From contig NC_089723.1 in assembly GCF_035083965.1 (NCBI RefSeq), positions 30,321,193-30,385,192 of the forward strand: DNA of 64,000 nt. The letters are read 5' to 3'. The notes below the pieces were generated by a model. That model did no database searches. It was not told where the DNA came from and saw only the letters and a list, made by a program, of their open reading frames with translations. This stretch comes from Branchiostoma lanceolatum (taxonomy: Eukaryota > Chordata > Leptocardii > Amphioxiformes > Branchiostomatidae). A program made the translations under genes and the position numbers. Shown here one piece after another: positions 46,101 to 61,100 of this stretch. Positions within the stretch are counted from its first letter, which is position 1, and each line of letters opens with the position of its first letter.

Positions 46101-49100
46101 GAGTTCCAGGCCTGAGGTATGTTGAAGAATTCTCAATTTAGATAGAAGAATTGCTATAGTTTTGTAAAGTAACTTTTAGAAGAATCGTGCTAATATGCAA
46201 CTCATTTACAGCTAAAAAATGATAAATTCACAACATTAAAAGAGCACATTTTTTTATCTGAGTGTGTGGTAGCACAACAGAAAAAAAGAAATGGAAAAGA
46301 ACTCCTTTACTTAAGAAAAAAAAACTACATTTTGTATGTAACCCATGAAAAATCTTGTTTATCTGAGCTTTTCTTAAGTGACTATGAAAAATGCCTTTCT
46401 GAGTGTTTTGCCTATTAAGCATTAAGTAGTTAACATGATTTCATCTTCTCTTTATCTAGGAGGCTGTGCCCATTATCGCTGAGGTTGACCAGCTCATGTC
46501 CCTAGCTTTGGAATGTATTTATACATGTGAGAGCAGCAAACAGCTGGCACATGCCTTTGCCATCTTGGAGTGTCTTCCACAGAGGGGGTTTGGGTAAGTC
46601 TGTGTCTCTGCAGTGAAATTGGATTTTTAATTGTTTTACAACTGAACATAGCTTTAGGGATTGCCCTTGTAACATTTGAAAGGGTGAGTTCAACAGTAAG
46701 ATTAGCAGCAAATAGAATTTATGTTTCCCAGCAATTTATTATTCTATGATGATTTGCTTTCATTCCAATATCTGAAACTTATCATTTTTACAAGGGATAC
46801 AAGTATCAACATGATAATTCTTCTCTTTTGGGAACAATGCTTGTACATTGTTGTACATCTATGTCAATAAGTGTGTTTTGGGGCTAAAGTTAAAAGAAAG
46901 GTTGTACTTTGTAGTCCTTCCACAGCATATATTGTGTATTGAGCAGAGCCCATCTCCGTTTCAACAGGCACAAAGCTATGCAAGCACTACAGCAAGGGGC
47001 TAGAAGGTTGGATCATTAACTAAACCAACAAACTGATGGGTTTTTTAAATGTGTGTTATTTCTCAAATCAAATACATGATATCTTAGCCAATTGTCAAGA
47101 AGGCCTGTCTAAACTTCAGTACTGTTTTTTCACAGAAATGAGACCAAGAAGACTATTGGGCTGCATGATGATGTTGACAAGTTAGAAGCCCATCTCAGGT
47201 TGGTAAATTATACATGTGTCTTTGATACTAATTGACTTAGTACTAATCAAATTATGGGGATGCAGAGAAGCACTGTAGAAGCAGTATGAGAAATACTACA
47301 ACCCCACGGCAAGACTTTCAAATTCTCTTTGATAATACTGTGGAGAGCATGCTAGCCAAACATCAAAACATTTTGAAAGTACATGTACTTTTCATATTGC
47401 ATTTTTTTCTAAAATCTATATTGCTGTAAGCAAGTTGATCTCACTGTCTTTCTGTGTATTGTTGTGTCTCACATATACTACTTAGTATAATTATTTTATA
47501 ATACATTGACTTTCTTCCAGTTTTTGAGGGACCATATTTTTCTTATTTTCAGTGCTGCAGAAGTGCTACAGAAACATGGAGTGTCGAAGCCTGTTTTTGA
47601 CATCAGAGATACTCAGGTGTGTGCTTACAAATATACTGCTTCGTGTCAATCAGCTGAAAATAGTGTGGATAATATCTATTGTGTAAACTTGTAAGTAAAG
47701 TGTTTATAATTCATGCCTTAAGCACATTCTAACTAGGATGTAGGTGTACATAAACAATATATAATATGTAATATATTTCCTTTTCAAGTTTTTGAAGAGT
47801 GTTTTGAAGTTATGAGCCTTTTTGATTTTACAAAAAAAAATGAATACAGGACAGAAATGAATTTTAGTCTTTCTTGTATAACTTGATTCTCTTGAATTTC
47901 TAGGATGACAAAGACTGTGCCAGAAAACTGTTTGTTCAAATGACAAAGCAGATTTCCAACAAGTAAGTGACATTTCGGTTATGTTGATCTTTTCCTGTTG
48001 TCAAGCAAAGACATGGCCTTTTAAAGGTTTCCAAAACTAAAATGACTTTAAACATTGAGAATACTGTGATACATTGATTATCATTTCACATCTGTTGCTA
48101 ATGTTAAAACTTAGTCAACATTTTCAGTAAAGCCCTGTGCTAAGTGCTATTGAGCACTGCTGTCCTTGGTGCTGAATGACGTTCCACAGGGCAGAGTTGT
48201 TCCTGAAAGTATACAGCAATCTTTCAATTCAATAGTGTTAGATCTTTGATAACAAGTTGATATTTTCAGTGAAGTCCTGCTGTAAGCTGCGAATCAGCAG
48301 TTCACTGTCCCTGGTGCTGAATAACATTCCAAAGGAATGAAGAAGAGTTGTCCCAAAAGTTCACATGTCAGCAATCTCTCTATATATATAAGACCAGTCT
48401 TGAATTTTTTATCATGATAATAACAAATGAGCATTTTCCTGTTTTAGCTTAAATGCTAATAAAAAAAAAAAAAAATAAGCACTGTCTGGTACCAAATGGA
48501 TTTTTTTAGATATTATCCTTGGAATTCAGCAACTGCCTTAACAGTGTTGCTGTCCCAAGTGCTGAATATAACCAAAACGAAGGTGGGACTATTTGAAATG
48601 CCTAGTGATGTATCTATGTTTTAGGAAACAGCCCCTGAGTAAGGGTGAATGTCAGGAGGTCCTACGAGACATCTTGGACCTGCAGAAGAAGGTTTATCAT
48701 TGCCTGGATGCTTCACTGTGCTATGAGGTGAGAGAGACTTCAGATATAAGTACTCATGATCAATGGTGCTGAAAATACCCTGTCTGTCCATTGTCTGTGA
48801 CTAGCAAGTTGCAGACTTATAGACACTATATATTGGATATGTTTGGACCATCAATCCTAGATCTGCTGAAACTCTTTTGCTCATGAATAAGTTAGGATAA
48901 GCTTAGAAACACTTACTTCATAACATCCTCTGGACACCCCAAAATTGATGCAAGTCAGGCAGAACAAAGAATGAAGAAAGACGGGCAATGAAAAAATATG
49001 CCTAAATTTTGTTATGTAACTGATCGTGAAAATTGTCAAATGATTGAACACACAAATCCCTTTGGTTGTTCTTTTACAAGTTTACAGCACTGTCCTGATT

Positions 49101-52100
49101 TTCTGTTTAAGATCAATCAAGACAGCTAAAATCCATAAAATTATGTCAGGGTTGCCTTGTTTAAGATTCGAAAAAATAGATTAGTCTCATAACACGTGGA
49201 CGTAGTGTAGTGATTGAAAGTGGCATTTTTTGTGTGCCTTCTTCTCAATACACTGCTAGGCATAGGAGAATCTACATCTAAGTCAAAGTAATGTATGTAA
49301 GCTGACAGGATCTTTGTTGAACACTTCCCCACCAGATCCTTGCAGAGTCCCTCCTGACCTGTGGATGTGAAGAGAACATCACCCTGGCTAAAGACATCAT
49401 GATCTGTGATGCAGAGGAGGAGAGACAGACAGTAGCAGCACCATCAGCACAGGGCATCACTCCTAAGGTACACGTAGGACAGTTGTTGTGGTTGTTCTTC
49501 TTCTTCTTTGTTCTTGTGGTCCTAGTGGTAGCCTGGTATCCAAACCTATATATAAATAGCTCCTAAGCCTCTTCTGTCCTCTCTGCAAATATCAATTTTG
49601 GAGAGGACAGATGAGACTCTGGGGGCTATGATAGGTTTGGATAGAGTAGGGCATGCTCCGATGTGAGTAGATCAAAACATTCCGGCATAAATAAAGTGCT
49701 TGTGTAAAAATCAACACAATTCAGCTTTTATGTAACGCTGCAAGGATGATTTAATAAACTGAATTGAATTGAATGGAATAAATGGGTAGGAAGTTTCCCA
49801 AGCAGTAGGGTGAAGAGATGCTGCTACAGTAACAATATTAATGAGTTCAGTGCTTAGAGGAGTGGCCCTACGGCCTTCCACTGAGCAAGTTTGTTAAAAA
49901 AGACTAGCTAGGTGGGAAATACGGCAGCAATTTTCCTTGCTGTTTCAGTAGCAGGGTATATTTCTACATAGAGGGGTTGCTAGCCCTGACCCTTTAACGT
50001 GCTTGAGGCAGCTCCTGGAAAACGGGACTCTCGTTTTATGTCCAAATACTTGTCCCACCATTCCTAACAATAACAACTTGGAACTTGTTCATCAGTTCTA
50101 TACTTGTGTATAACATTATATCTTAAAAGTTTGTATTCTAAAGAATATTCTTTTGACACTGATTCATCCTCAGGAAAAGTATCGTTATCAGTACAGTGAA
50201 AGCTTGCAACTCAAATTCTAACCCCAATTACCCCCCTCCCCCTTCAGGTTTCCCATGAGCAGACTGTAGCCCTGGTTCTGAAGGCAGGACAGGAATATTT
50301 CAACTCTGCCTCCAAATCCAGAGATGTTAGTTTGGACTTAGCAAGGTCAGTGTTACTGACTACAAGTTCATTATGTAGTTGACACCAGTATTAAGTTTCA
50401 GAATGACTAAAGTTATCTTAAAAGCTAGAAAAATCCATCATTACGTGTAACCAGATTTAGATGAAAAACAGCATTTTGCATGATACCGATTTTCTTAAAA
50501 TAAACTTTGTAACACTCATCAATCGTTATCATTTTTTATAGATAATAATATCCTCTAGATAATACTGTAAATGCAGAAATATTCATGGGTATTTAATTTC
50601 GCGGTAAGGAGAAAATGGAATGATTTTGAGCTCGCGTTTGAAAGAATAGTAGCGCTACAGTCACCCAATGGTATGGCTGTTTGCTGTGGTTTTAAGTTTG
50701 TGGTAAAGAGTTCGCCGATAAAAACACAAACACACAACCACTGCAAAATTTCTGCATTCACAGTATTTATCAATTGATGGTGAGATAGATTGGATCTAAA
50801 AAAAATTGACCAAGAAGAAAATTCTGCATCATGATTGGATTTTTCAGGAAATGTTTCCAGTTGATAGAAGATGTGCCAACTACTATCCAGCAGGAGTTGG
50901 ACTTGCTGTCTGCTGTGCAACTGCTTGATGACTTTCATGTTGATATATTGCCACTGCAAGGTATCAGAATAGCTTTCTTGGTAACATTGGACTTTAACAT
51001 TTATCTAAGAAGATATCTAAAGGAATAAGTTCTAACTGACTTGAAAATATACCACATTGTAATCTGCTTTCAGATCATTACATAACTCTACTTATGTCAT
51101 ATATGGGCCTGGATAATAATTGATACTGTATGATTTTCTGGTTCTTTTACGATATTGGTCTTAAATTATTTGATAGACAAACATATACATTGAATCGCAA
51201 GAGCAAATTATTGCTGTAATGTTGTGCCAAGTAGTATCAATCTAAAGATGTATCTGTTTAAAAAATGAAACTTACTAATGATAATCATTATTATGTCTTC
51301 ATACAGTCAAATCAAATGGCACATTTTAAGCTGCCTATAGTGCAATAAACATGTTTCCTTTGTCTTGTACAGTACGTTTGTGTGAGGACAAGCTGACTCT
51401 GATCTCAAAAGTCCTAAACAGTGACGATAACTCTTACAAGCAGTCTGGAAAGGTATGATTAATTTACTTAATGTTGCAAAGAAACCTGCTTTTTACATGT
51501 AGATCAAAATGTACATGGCATTCTCATGGTACATGTTAGATCCAAATGTACATGGCATGGTAACAGCTATGAAATACAATGTATTTTGCCTTGCTCCTTT
51601 GGACTTTTTGAACCATTGTTGTTCATTTTATCATTCCATAGATGGAAAATCATTCAAGGACATTGACTTATTAAGTCCAAGTTTAAGACAATGTGCATTA
51701 ATGTCTTTTTTGTGGAGTGGATTATAAGGTGCTTTATTCCCTTTGTGGTTTTATATTTTTTTTATTCTATAGTTGCTCGAGCTGGGAGATCTCCTCATGA
51801 TCTATGCCAAAAGTAAAGAAGAAAGAACTGGAAAGATTCTTACTCTCGCAGCAGAGACTGCACTCAAGGTACAGTTTTAAATATTTTCTTTTTCATCAGT
51901 CTTTAAAAAAACTGATAGTAAGAGCATTTCAACTCGCTTTCCCTACATAAAGTTACAGTTATAGCAGTACACAGTTTCCATCCAATTTCTAAACAACAAT
52001 TTCGTTAGAAAACTGCATTGCTGGAAAAAAAGATATTAATGAATGAATGAATGAATGAAAGACCTTTATTGTACGTTTCTGCTCATACAAGCTAAGTACA

Positions 52101-55100
52101 GGTCATGCTGATAAAGCAGTTGTATAATTACAGTGATATTAAAAACGTGGTGTTCATGTTGACATTGCTGTTTGAAATATTTGCAGAAAGAAGACTACTC
52201 GCACACCTGCAGGATGTGTCTGCAGCTGAAGGCTCTGGGGTATGCACCTGGCTGGCAGGTGTGTCAGCAGCTGGCCACCGATAACAACTTCACAGACTAC
52301 AGAGCAAGGTAGCCATGTTTTACTGCATATTGTGTTGTGGCTAGATCTTTTCAATACACTTAAGCAATGTGATTTTTAAGTTACTGTAACAGTTGATGTT
52401 TGCAGATTTTGCAGTAACCTCTTTTCACTGCAAACTTCCATGTAAACCGCTGCAAAAATGCCTGTTTCTGTCTTCTGCCTGCCTGCCACTTTGTGTTAAC
52501 ACTGAACTAAAAACAACCATGAACACTCCATTTCTTCCTACCGCAAAAACAAATCACCGCAACCTTGAATACATTTACAGTAACAAATGCAAAATTGGTG
52601 CTTACTTCAACTGGTAGTGCTAATGATTAGTAGATTATTAATTTAGCTTTCCTTCTTTTGAAGTTGTTTAAGTAAATGACATTTTGACTTGGATTTTAAC
52701 ATTATTCGGTTTTATGTACTTTTCCTATAACACCCAAAACTCAAAACTTACGTGAAAGAAGTTTTGTCGATCAGAATGTTTAATTTTGTGGTTTGATTGA
52801 CACATGTTTGAGATTTCACTTTGTGTTGTTTGTACTTCAGGATGGAGCTGTTGTCCTTCTCCCTGACCCACTGCCAACCCGACCAAATCTCTTCTCTCCT
52901 CAAAGTTAGGAACCAGATCATGCTGCAGGTAAAACCCTGTTCTAGACAGATATTTGTGTCATTTATAGAATGCTGTTTTATAAAGCATTTGTGAAACTCC
53001 TGCTCACTGCCGCACTGATACTTAAAGTTTTCATGCTGCTTTAAGGCCGCATTGATGCCGACTGGCACTGTAATTTCACACCAATTATGGCTGTCCAAGT
53101 TTCCCTCCCTAAACTGTCAACCCAGCAAAGCCTTGAGCCAATTAGTTGGAGCAGTGCCACATTGATGCCGTTTTCTTTCAATTATCCAACTTTTGCAAGG
53201 AATTTCCATATCATTGAAGCAGGCAGATGCTAACCATCAACAGAGAATTTGTAGCTAGACGGCTACTTCCGTGTGCTTAAGTTTAAATATATTCGGTCCT
53301 CCTCTTGTCCATGTTGACGTTTGTTCAGATAAGGCACCCCTTTAATTACTGTAATTCTTATTTCTTTCACTGTGACTTTATGTTCACTGTTTTCACGGTC
53401 ACCTCTGTACCGTGAACTTAACATCACCGTGAAAAAAAAACTATTGTTATTATTCATGATTGCTTTACACATCCGTTCTGTAAATCACTTGCTGCCACCG
53501 TGAAGTTAAAGTTCAGTAAAAATGTCCATTTTCTTTACATCGTGAAATTTTGCTACCGTGAAGATATAGTGAATTACAGTATGTCTCCAAACTGATGATT
53601 TTGATTCTGTTCCAGAACATGGTCTACAACAGTGAAGATCTGTCAGAAACAGAGCAGGAAAAGCCGGGTAGCCAGGAATGGATGGAGGCAATACAACAGT
53701 GCTTGCAGCAACGAGCCAACCTGCTAGGGGGCGATGATACGCCCATTGCTTCGGCACCCATCCAGCATCAAAAAGTTCAGCCCTTCTATGCCACTGTTGT
53801 TCCCAGTACAGAGGAAAACAAGGTAAATTTTAGTGAATTCATACTGTTGCTCTGTTGTATTAAATTACTGCAACATAGATGTAAAATGATTAGATTCTCT
53901 AACAGATGTAGAGTAGTGTATAATGGTTGAGGAACACTGTATTGAACTATATTAATTTTTTGTACATTTACTGTCCACAGGAGGTGTCTTCTAGTTTCTA
54001 CACGGCCCCCGAGAGAGCGGCCACGAGAGAGCCAGAGTGGAGACTGTTACGCTGCATCATCCTGTACCACATGGCAAACCTGCCGACACAGGCATCCACA
54101 GACATACAGGGTAGGTACTCAACAGAGTTTTAGTCGGCAGAAAAGTGTTCCAAAAGTTACAAGAATATGAATATGAAGAGAGATCATCCTTAGTCTAGTA
54201 GTTGAGATGGAGAGTGGTTTCAAAAGTTCTGACCACCCCATCCTAGAATAGATTAGTCCTCAATGAAGTCTCTGCTCACTGGTTCAGAGGTCTGACAAGT
54301 TCATCAACTTACTATAAAAGACAGTACCCTTGCAAAAGTGATGTGTAATGCTGCACTAATGTTCAGAGTGTGAAGCTGCTATAGTCTGGCATTGGTGCAG
54401 ACTGCCATGGTAATTTTGCAATCACTCTGGCTGTCCAAGTTACCATTCCTGGACCAGCAAAGCCTAGAACAATTCCATGGAGATAGTGCAGCAATGGTGC
54501 CTTTTCTGTCATGGTAATTAGTTATGACCTTTAGACTGCACGATGAGTCATCTGTGTGCTAAACTGGTGGTCTGAGGGTTATAGGAAGGAAGTTGTCAGT
54601 CAGTGCACACTCTGTACAATGTATGTATTCTATGACTAAGTTATAGGGTTTAATTCAAACTTTATTTTGTACCTCAGCCCCTCTAGGTCTGGCCATTGCT
54701 TCTGCCCAGGATGACATCACTGTGATGTTGGCACACTTACTGACCGCACTAGAGGTGAGTCTTCGCAGTCCCTTTTTTTTATGAATGTTCCTTGTAGTTT
54801 ATATTTCTTCGTTTTTTAATGTATGAGCACTGTTCAAAATATGCTTTTTCAATTTCCTCAGGCCTTATAGTTTATTTTTCTTCGTTTTTTTAATGTATGA
54901 GCACTGTTCAAAATATGCTTTTTCAATTTCCTTAGGCCACACCATTTTAATTTCTTGGTTAACGGAATTTTTAAAAAAATGCTAGATTGGAAAAATCAAC
55001 AGGAAAACAGAATCTCAGAGGAAAGTTTGTACTTTGGTGCACACAATTTCAGGGAGTGAACAGGGTCAGGTGCAAGTTTTCACCCCAGCTTTCTGTTTTC

Positions 55101-58100
55101 ATGATGATTTTTTTTTTGCTAAAATTAAAAAGAAAAATCTGTTAACCAAGAAATTAAATTTGTGTGGCCTTATTGAAAATGGCACACATTTGAATGATCA
55201 TCGTTCTCTTTGTCTACCAATAGGTGGAGAAGGCAGAGAAGTGCCTGAAACGTCTGCCTCAGTCTGCCATCACCCTGCAGCTGGCTGCCTACTACTACGC
55301 TGTCACTCTCTTTACAAGACTACAGCCCACCATCACTACTGACACTGTCAACCCCTGCTACCTGTACCCTCCAAAATGGTTAATCAAGGTAAGAAAAATA
55401 GTAAAAGATGCAGCAGTGCTATATTTCCAAGCCTCACTTTAATGGCGTTTCGAGATCTTTTATTTAGTAAGCTCAGCAGTTAAGGTCTCATTCATGCGTT
55501 TTTTTCCCATAGACATCTACATGTATGTTATAATGCAAGTTTTACATGGGCACGTTCGTAATAAAATGATAGGAAATGTACCAAGGTTATTCATTTTATG
55601 TTGGGCACATTTACCCTTCATCATGTAAAAAAGATTGTCAACAACTCCACTACATACAATCTCTGTTTATGGCAATTACAAACCACTTATTGATAATTAC
55701 ATTCCACAAAAGGCACTCTCCAGCTGCACTGCACCACTCAAAACCCAGGACTGTGCACACCCAACCTATAGCGCCCAGCTGCCGAACTTGCCCTGCTAAC
55801 TTCTTTAGTTACAAACAAGCTTTCATCAGTTTGACGCTTGAAATCAGTTGACCTGTCTAAAAGGGAATTTTCCATTGCTATAAACTTGCGTTCATGCAGC
55901 TATTTGTTTTTTGGGTAAGTTAAGTCTTTAACGGTACCCACGCACAGCTACTCACTGTGTTTTGTTTTTGTTTGGTGAAGGCTACATTGAAGGTGAACTC
56001 CCAGCTGTGCTCCTCAGAAGACAACAAGTTGTTGGTGGAGAGGGTCGATGAGTGGATCAGCCTTCTGCAGGACTTCACTCAGGTGTCCATGCTTAAAAAT
56101 CTTGGCAAAGGTACCTGCAAGTCTTGTTTTGTTTCTCATAACCGGTTAACAGCCTTTAGGTATGTTGATGAAGATTAGACATCCAGGTACTGTAAATGTA
56201 GTTAAGTTTGCGTGGTTTCCATTTCGAAAATGGAGTGAATGTTTCCATTTCGAAAATGGAGTGTATGTTTTAAGTTTGCGGCAGCACTACTGCTACAGTA
56301 TTGGACAAAAATGTTTGCAGTGGTTTTAAGTTCGCGGTGAAACGGTCGCCGCGAAAACCGCGAACATAGAACCACCGCAAACATTTCTGCATTTGCAGTA
56401 ATAAGATACACCAAAAATAGTTACTCATGCAACTGGATAAAATTTTGAAACAGTAAGACGTTTCAAACAGCATCCGCTATCTTTCGTCGGTGACCAAAAA
56501 AAAAGATCTGAGGTATAACACACCATTTTGCACTGTATGTACAACTTACAAGCTGCATGAGACTGGACTGTAGGGTTTGATCCTTAGGATCTTTATCTCA
56601 AAATGTAGCTCGCTTCAAACACTTCCAGCTTTACATCCCATCCGAGAGGACGTCCCTAACCGAAGCTACATCTATAGGTACTCCTATTGGCCGAGTCGAG
56701 TTAGGAAATAGATAAGGTCCATTTCCCAGTGGTCTATCATTGGGACTTGCTAGGAATTCGAACCCAGTACCTTTAGATTCTAACTCAACAACACTAACTA
56801 CAAGACAACCTTGAGCTTGAAACTTTTATGCATTTACCGTCAGTGCTACTTTGAGGACTGTGCAGAATTTTTTTTTCAATACTTCAATCTTTCAGACTCC
56901 TACTAACTTTTGGCAATTCAATTGCTTTCTGTCAGTTTCACAACAATTTGTAGCAAATTCATGTCCACACATCACTACTGTAAAACTGTAATTAGCAACA
57001 TGCAACATGCCGTGCTGGGTCTTTTGGTAACAAGTCACATGACTTTGTGTAGCTTCCTGAAGTCTCTGAGTAACTTATGGAAGCTTAGTATTACATGTAC
57101 ATGTAATTAACATATAATTAATATAATTAATTGATTTCTAGATCTAACATCACACTACACTCTTCAGTGCCAGTTGTTCAGAGTCTAAACAACATCATAC
57201 CACACTCATCATTTTCAATTTCTGTTCCCTGTGCAAAGGAGTCGATGTTTCAAGGTTCTTAAGTGATGAAGAGTACAAGAGAGAGACCATACTTGGTCTA
57301 GCAATGTAAGTATGAAAGAAATACTTTTCACAAGAGTCAAAACTAAGAACTAAGAAAAAAACTATTGTGAAGTGGCTGGGGAAATATGTTGTTGATCTTG
57401 ATTCAGTGGCAATTCATGCTTTAGATACATAGAAGTAAAATTACATGACTTGTAGAACTATTTAGTGTCACAGATGTTACTCGCAAAGTCCTAACCATGT
57501 TGACATCTGTCTGTAGGACCCTGGACCTGACTGTGTTAGAGGCAGCTGTATCCATGGCAACTCAGTACAGAATACCAGTGTGGGAGGTTCACATGGCATA
57601 CCTGGAGTTTCTCTTCACTGACAGCCAGTAAGTATTGTTTTCATTGACTCCCTGTACGAAGTCTTTGTTTTTGGTCTGTGTGTTTGTTTATGTTGGTGTG
57701 TGTCCATAGTTATTTATAACACTATTATACACTGTCAGCAGAGTGGCAGAAAGTTAGTCGGTCACTGCAAAGATCATACATGTACTTGCAGGAGTTAACT
57801 ATAATAGCATATACTTCACTGGAAAAACGTAATGAAAACAAAGCATGAAGACTAGTTTTATGCCTTGGTGCTGTCAGTTTAATGCAATGAAAACACTCCT
57901 ATTGAAGTTATCCTCTCTGCCCTCTACGTTTATGATGTCTGGTTGCTACAATGTACACTTGCACATTGGAATATCAGAGATCGAAGGAAATAGATTGGTG
58001 TGGCCTTACGTACATAACCAGAACGTGGAAGAGTATTCCATAACTGAGATCCGTAACACTTTAACCTGCTACGATACAAGCTCTCTGGCCTCCAATAACC

Positions 58101-61100
58101 TCTCTAACTGACAAGTGTTCACATTTTGTTTCTTCAAGATTACCAGTCAAAAGTGTTGAGGAGAAACTGAAGGAGACAGACACGCTGGCCGTCCTTTCGT
58201 CATCCCCTGATGAGATGGCCCAGTGTATGGAGAAGAGTGTTTACCCCAGCCTGGCAGGCACAGACCACGGGGCCCTCATGTTCTACTACCAGGTCATGGC
58301 AGGCAGCGGCACGTCGCTGGAGCCCTGCGGACTCAAACCGTCCGTCCACGCCTCGCTACTCAGGAAGATTAAACCAGCTGCTCCAGGTACAGATACATGT
58401 TGTTGTTGTTGTTCGCCTTGTAGTGCCTAGTGGCACATAGGTCAGCAACTTTCCTTGCTGTTTCAGTAGCAGGGTATATTTGTACAGGGAGGGGTTGCCA
58501 GCCATTCTCTTTTAACATACTCAAAGCAATAGACCAGATTTTATCAGACCCTCAAGTGGTCAGTAGTGACCCTGCCTCTGAACCAAAAGGTCATGAGTTT
58601 GAATCCCAAACATCTCTGAGTCTACATGTATATCTTTCCTATATGGTATTGTTGCATACCCATATTTATGTAGCTATATGACAATACTTTACATTTGGGA
58701 TCACATTGTTAGCAGCGACACCTAGCTGCAGTGCAAAGTAAACTTTCATTGTTGCCCTGAAGATGGTGACAGACTTTTAGATGTTACTCTTTGGCTTTGA
58801 ATAAAAACCTTAAGTTTGTAATTCAGTCATCTGTAATTAACCCATCTTTCACAATTGTCTCCTACACTGTTTCTCTCTAGGTCTTGACTACAAACAACTG
58901 TTTGAAGGCACAGCGGATCCCCTGGATGTGTTGAGGAGTGTTCTGACCAGCAGCAATGTGCACGTACTCGCCAAGCTGGCCAATAAGATTCCAGCAAAGG
59001 TGCATAACTGTACAATTTGTTGCTTAGTGACAGAAACACAGCATACTACATGTTTGTATTGAATTTGTATTGAATAAATGTATTTCATGTGGAAATTAAG
59101 GGCGTGTTCTTTCTTGTTTCTAAACAAGAATGGATGATCTGTTAACAGTTTCATACATGTATGTTGGAAGATCATTTTGAAGATCTGAGGCTTTTTTCAT
59201 AGCAAATAGTTATTCTGATGATGTGACTTTTGGTAACTCTATAGGCACAACCTACTGTGCTTTACCACTGTGTTAAAGGTGTACATGTAGTAGAGTCTGT
59301 CACATTTTGGACTGCAACTTTCCCACTTCCTCACGAAGCAGCAAGGAGTGGTAAGCCCTTATGCCCTTAAAAAGGTAGCTGGAGAGTTATTAAAACATTG
59401 GCAAGATAACTACTTTAGAGTCCATTCCAAGTCACCGTGAGGGTTGTTACCTTCGCCGAGAAGGTTATGCAGAGGGTAGCGTTTGTCTGTCTGTTTGTAG
59501 AATAACTCAAGAACGCCTTGATGGATTGTCTTGGTATTTGGTATGTTGGTAGGTTTTGATGAGACCTTAAAACGATTAGATTTTGGGCCCCCTAGCGGCT
59601 TCTTACGGTACTGCAGCGGAACTTCCTGGTTTGATATCTCGTGTTCTGGACATGCTATGGAACTTATTTTTGAGTGGTAGATAGATCTTTGGACAGAGAG
59701 TAAGTGGTGTGGGTTTGGGCCCCCTAGCGGCAACTGCAGGAGCAGGTTTTGCGTCTGACTTTGAAAGGGAATAACTCAAGAAGGGCTTGATGGATGGTAA
59801 TGATTTTTGGTAGGTAGATAGCTTGAGTGATGATGTACATGATTAGACACCTCTTATGCAAATCAGTATCTAATTTGCATGATTAATGAGGAAAGTTTAT
59901 ACATCCGCCAAATTCCATGATAGGACTCTGAAACGTGACATATGTAACTGAGGAAGAGAGAAATATTAATTGATATGAACTATGCAAATGAAGACCTCAT
60001 TTGCATAATAAATGAGGAAATACTATAACAAGATGGGCTTGATGGATGGTCATTATTTTTGGTATGTAGATAGCTTGTGTGATGCTTAGTATGATTGGAC
60101 AATAATTATGCAAATCATTATTGTCATAATTTAGAACTATTTTCAAGTTATTGTTATTATTTGTGTAAGAGATTTGATACTTTTGAAATATTTTGAATGT
60201 GATTTCAACTTTCTAAATATTTCTTAAGTTTTCTAAAACTTTAGAAATATTCATGATGTATAATATAATATTACAATGGTTTCTAAATAATGGTAACAAG
60301 TTACTAACAACATTCTACCATTATTTACAATTTTTTACAATTTCTTACCATTTTCTACCATTATTTGTAACATCTCTATAAATAGGCCAGAGGGCTGGGA
60401 AGAAAGCAATTCACACATCCTTGCGAAGTTTAGGGAAGAATGCTTTCCACAAAGGACCGAGCGGTGTCCTGCAGTGAAGTCTAAAGATGTACAAAGGCAG
60501 ACAGAAGGGCCAGATTAGCACCTACTTTTATGGGGGCAATCACCATTCTACCATTGTTAACCATTTTCTACCATTTCTTGTTAATATTTCTAAAAGTTGA
60601 ATAATCACATAGATGTTTATAAATAAAGTCTGAGGTTTTTGTGCAGTTACTTTCAAAATATTTCTAAATTATCTAATTAAATTCAAATAAATTCATATTT
60701 TTTATTTGATCTTTTAGAAAAATTTAGAACTATTGTCAGTCAGATATTCTTTTATTAGAAATTTTTCAAAATGATTACAAATATTATCATAAAACCCTCG
60801 CGGTGACTCGGAATGGACTCTATAGGTTGTAAATGGTAATGATTTGTGAAAAAAGAACTGTTTTCCAATAGTCAATGATTGAGAATGTCCAGTCAGACTA
60901 TTAAGACATGATGTTTTATACTCTACAGGAGGGAGGCTTTCTGGAGTCCTCTGAGGTCTATCGTACCTTCCTGCTTGCCTTCTTCTGGAATGAGGAGGCC
61001 CTGAACTCAGACTTGCTACAGGATGAGGTACAAACAAGTTATGATAGACAGCAGCTTTATTGGCGACGCCTCAGGGGCGAGCCAAATTTTTACTATATTG

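Larger units (their letters stand above)
39613..52928 (+). other. NBAS: NBAS exons 20-42: Sec39-type helical domain
   Basis: Exons: 39613-39720, 40187-40265, 40749-40853, 41540-41604, 42068-42139, 42578-42661, 42880-42954, 44210-44339, 45050-45184, 45465-45590, 46069-46116, 46460-46593, 47136-47198, 47553-47616, 47904-47962, 48625-48727, 49336-49467, 50248-50345, 50848-50960, 51373-51452, 51773-51868, 52187-52308, 52841-52928. Conserved stretches include CRVRQKILVYLDRLYTYEEI, RLAILSNFPETTSP, DDLVTLEMLVYE, ECIYTCE, AGQEYFNSA, QQELDLLSAVQLL and GKILTLAAETALK. This region corresponds to the Sec39 fold shared with yeast Dsl complex subunits, which docks the partner subunits. Domain limits are approximate. 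Confidence 0.88.
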
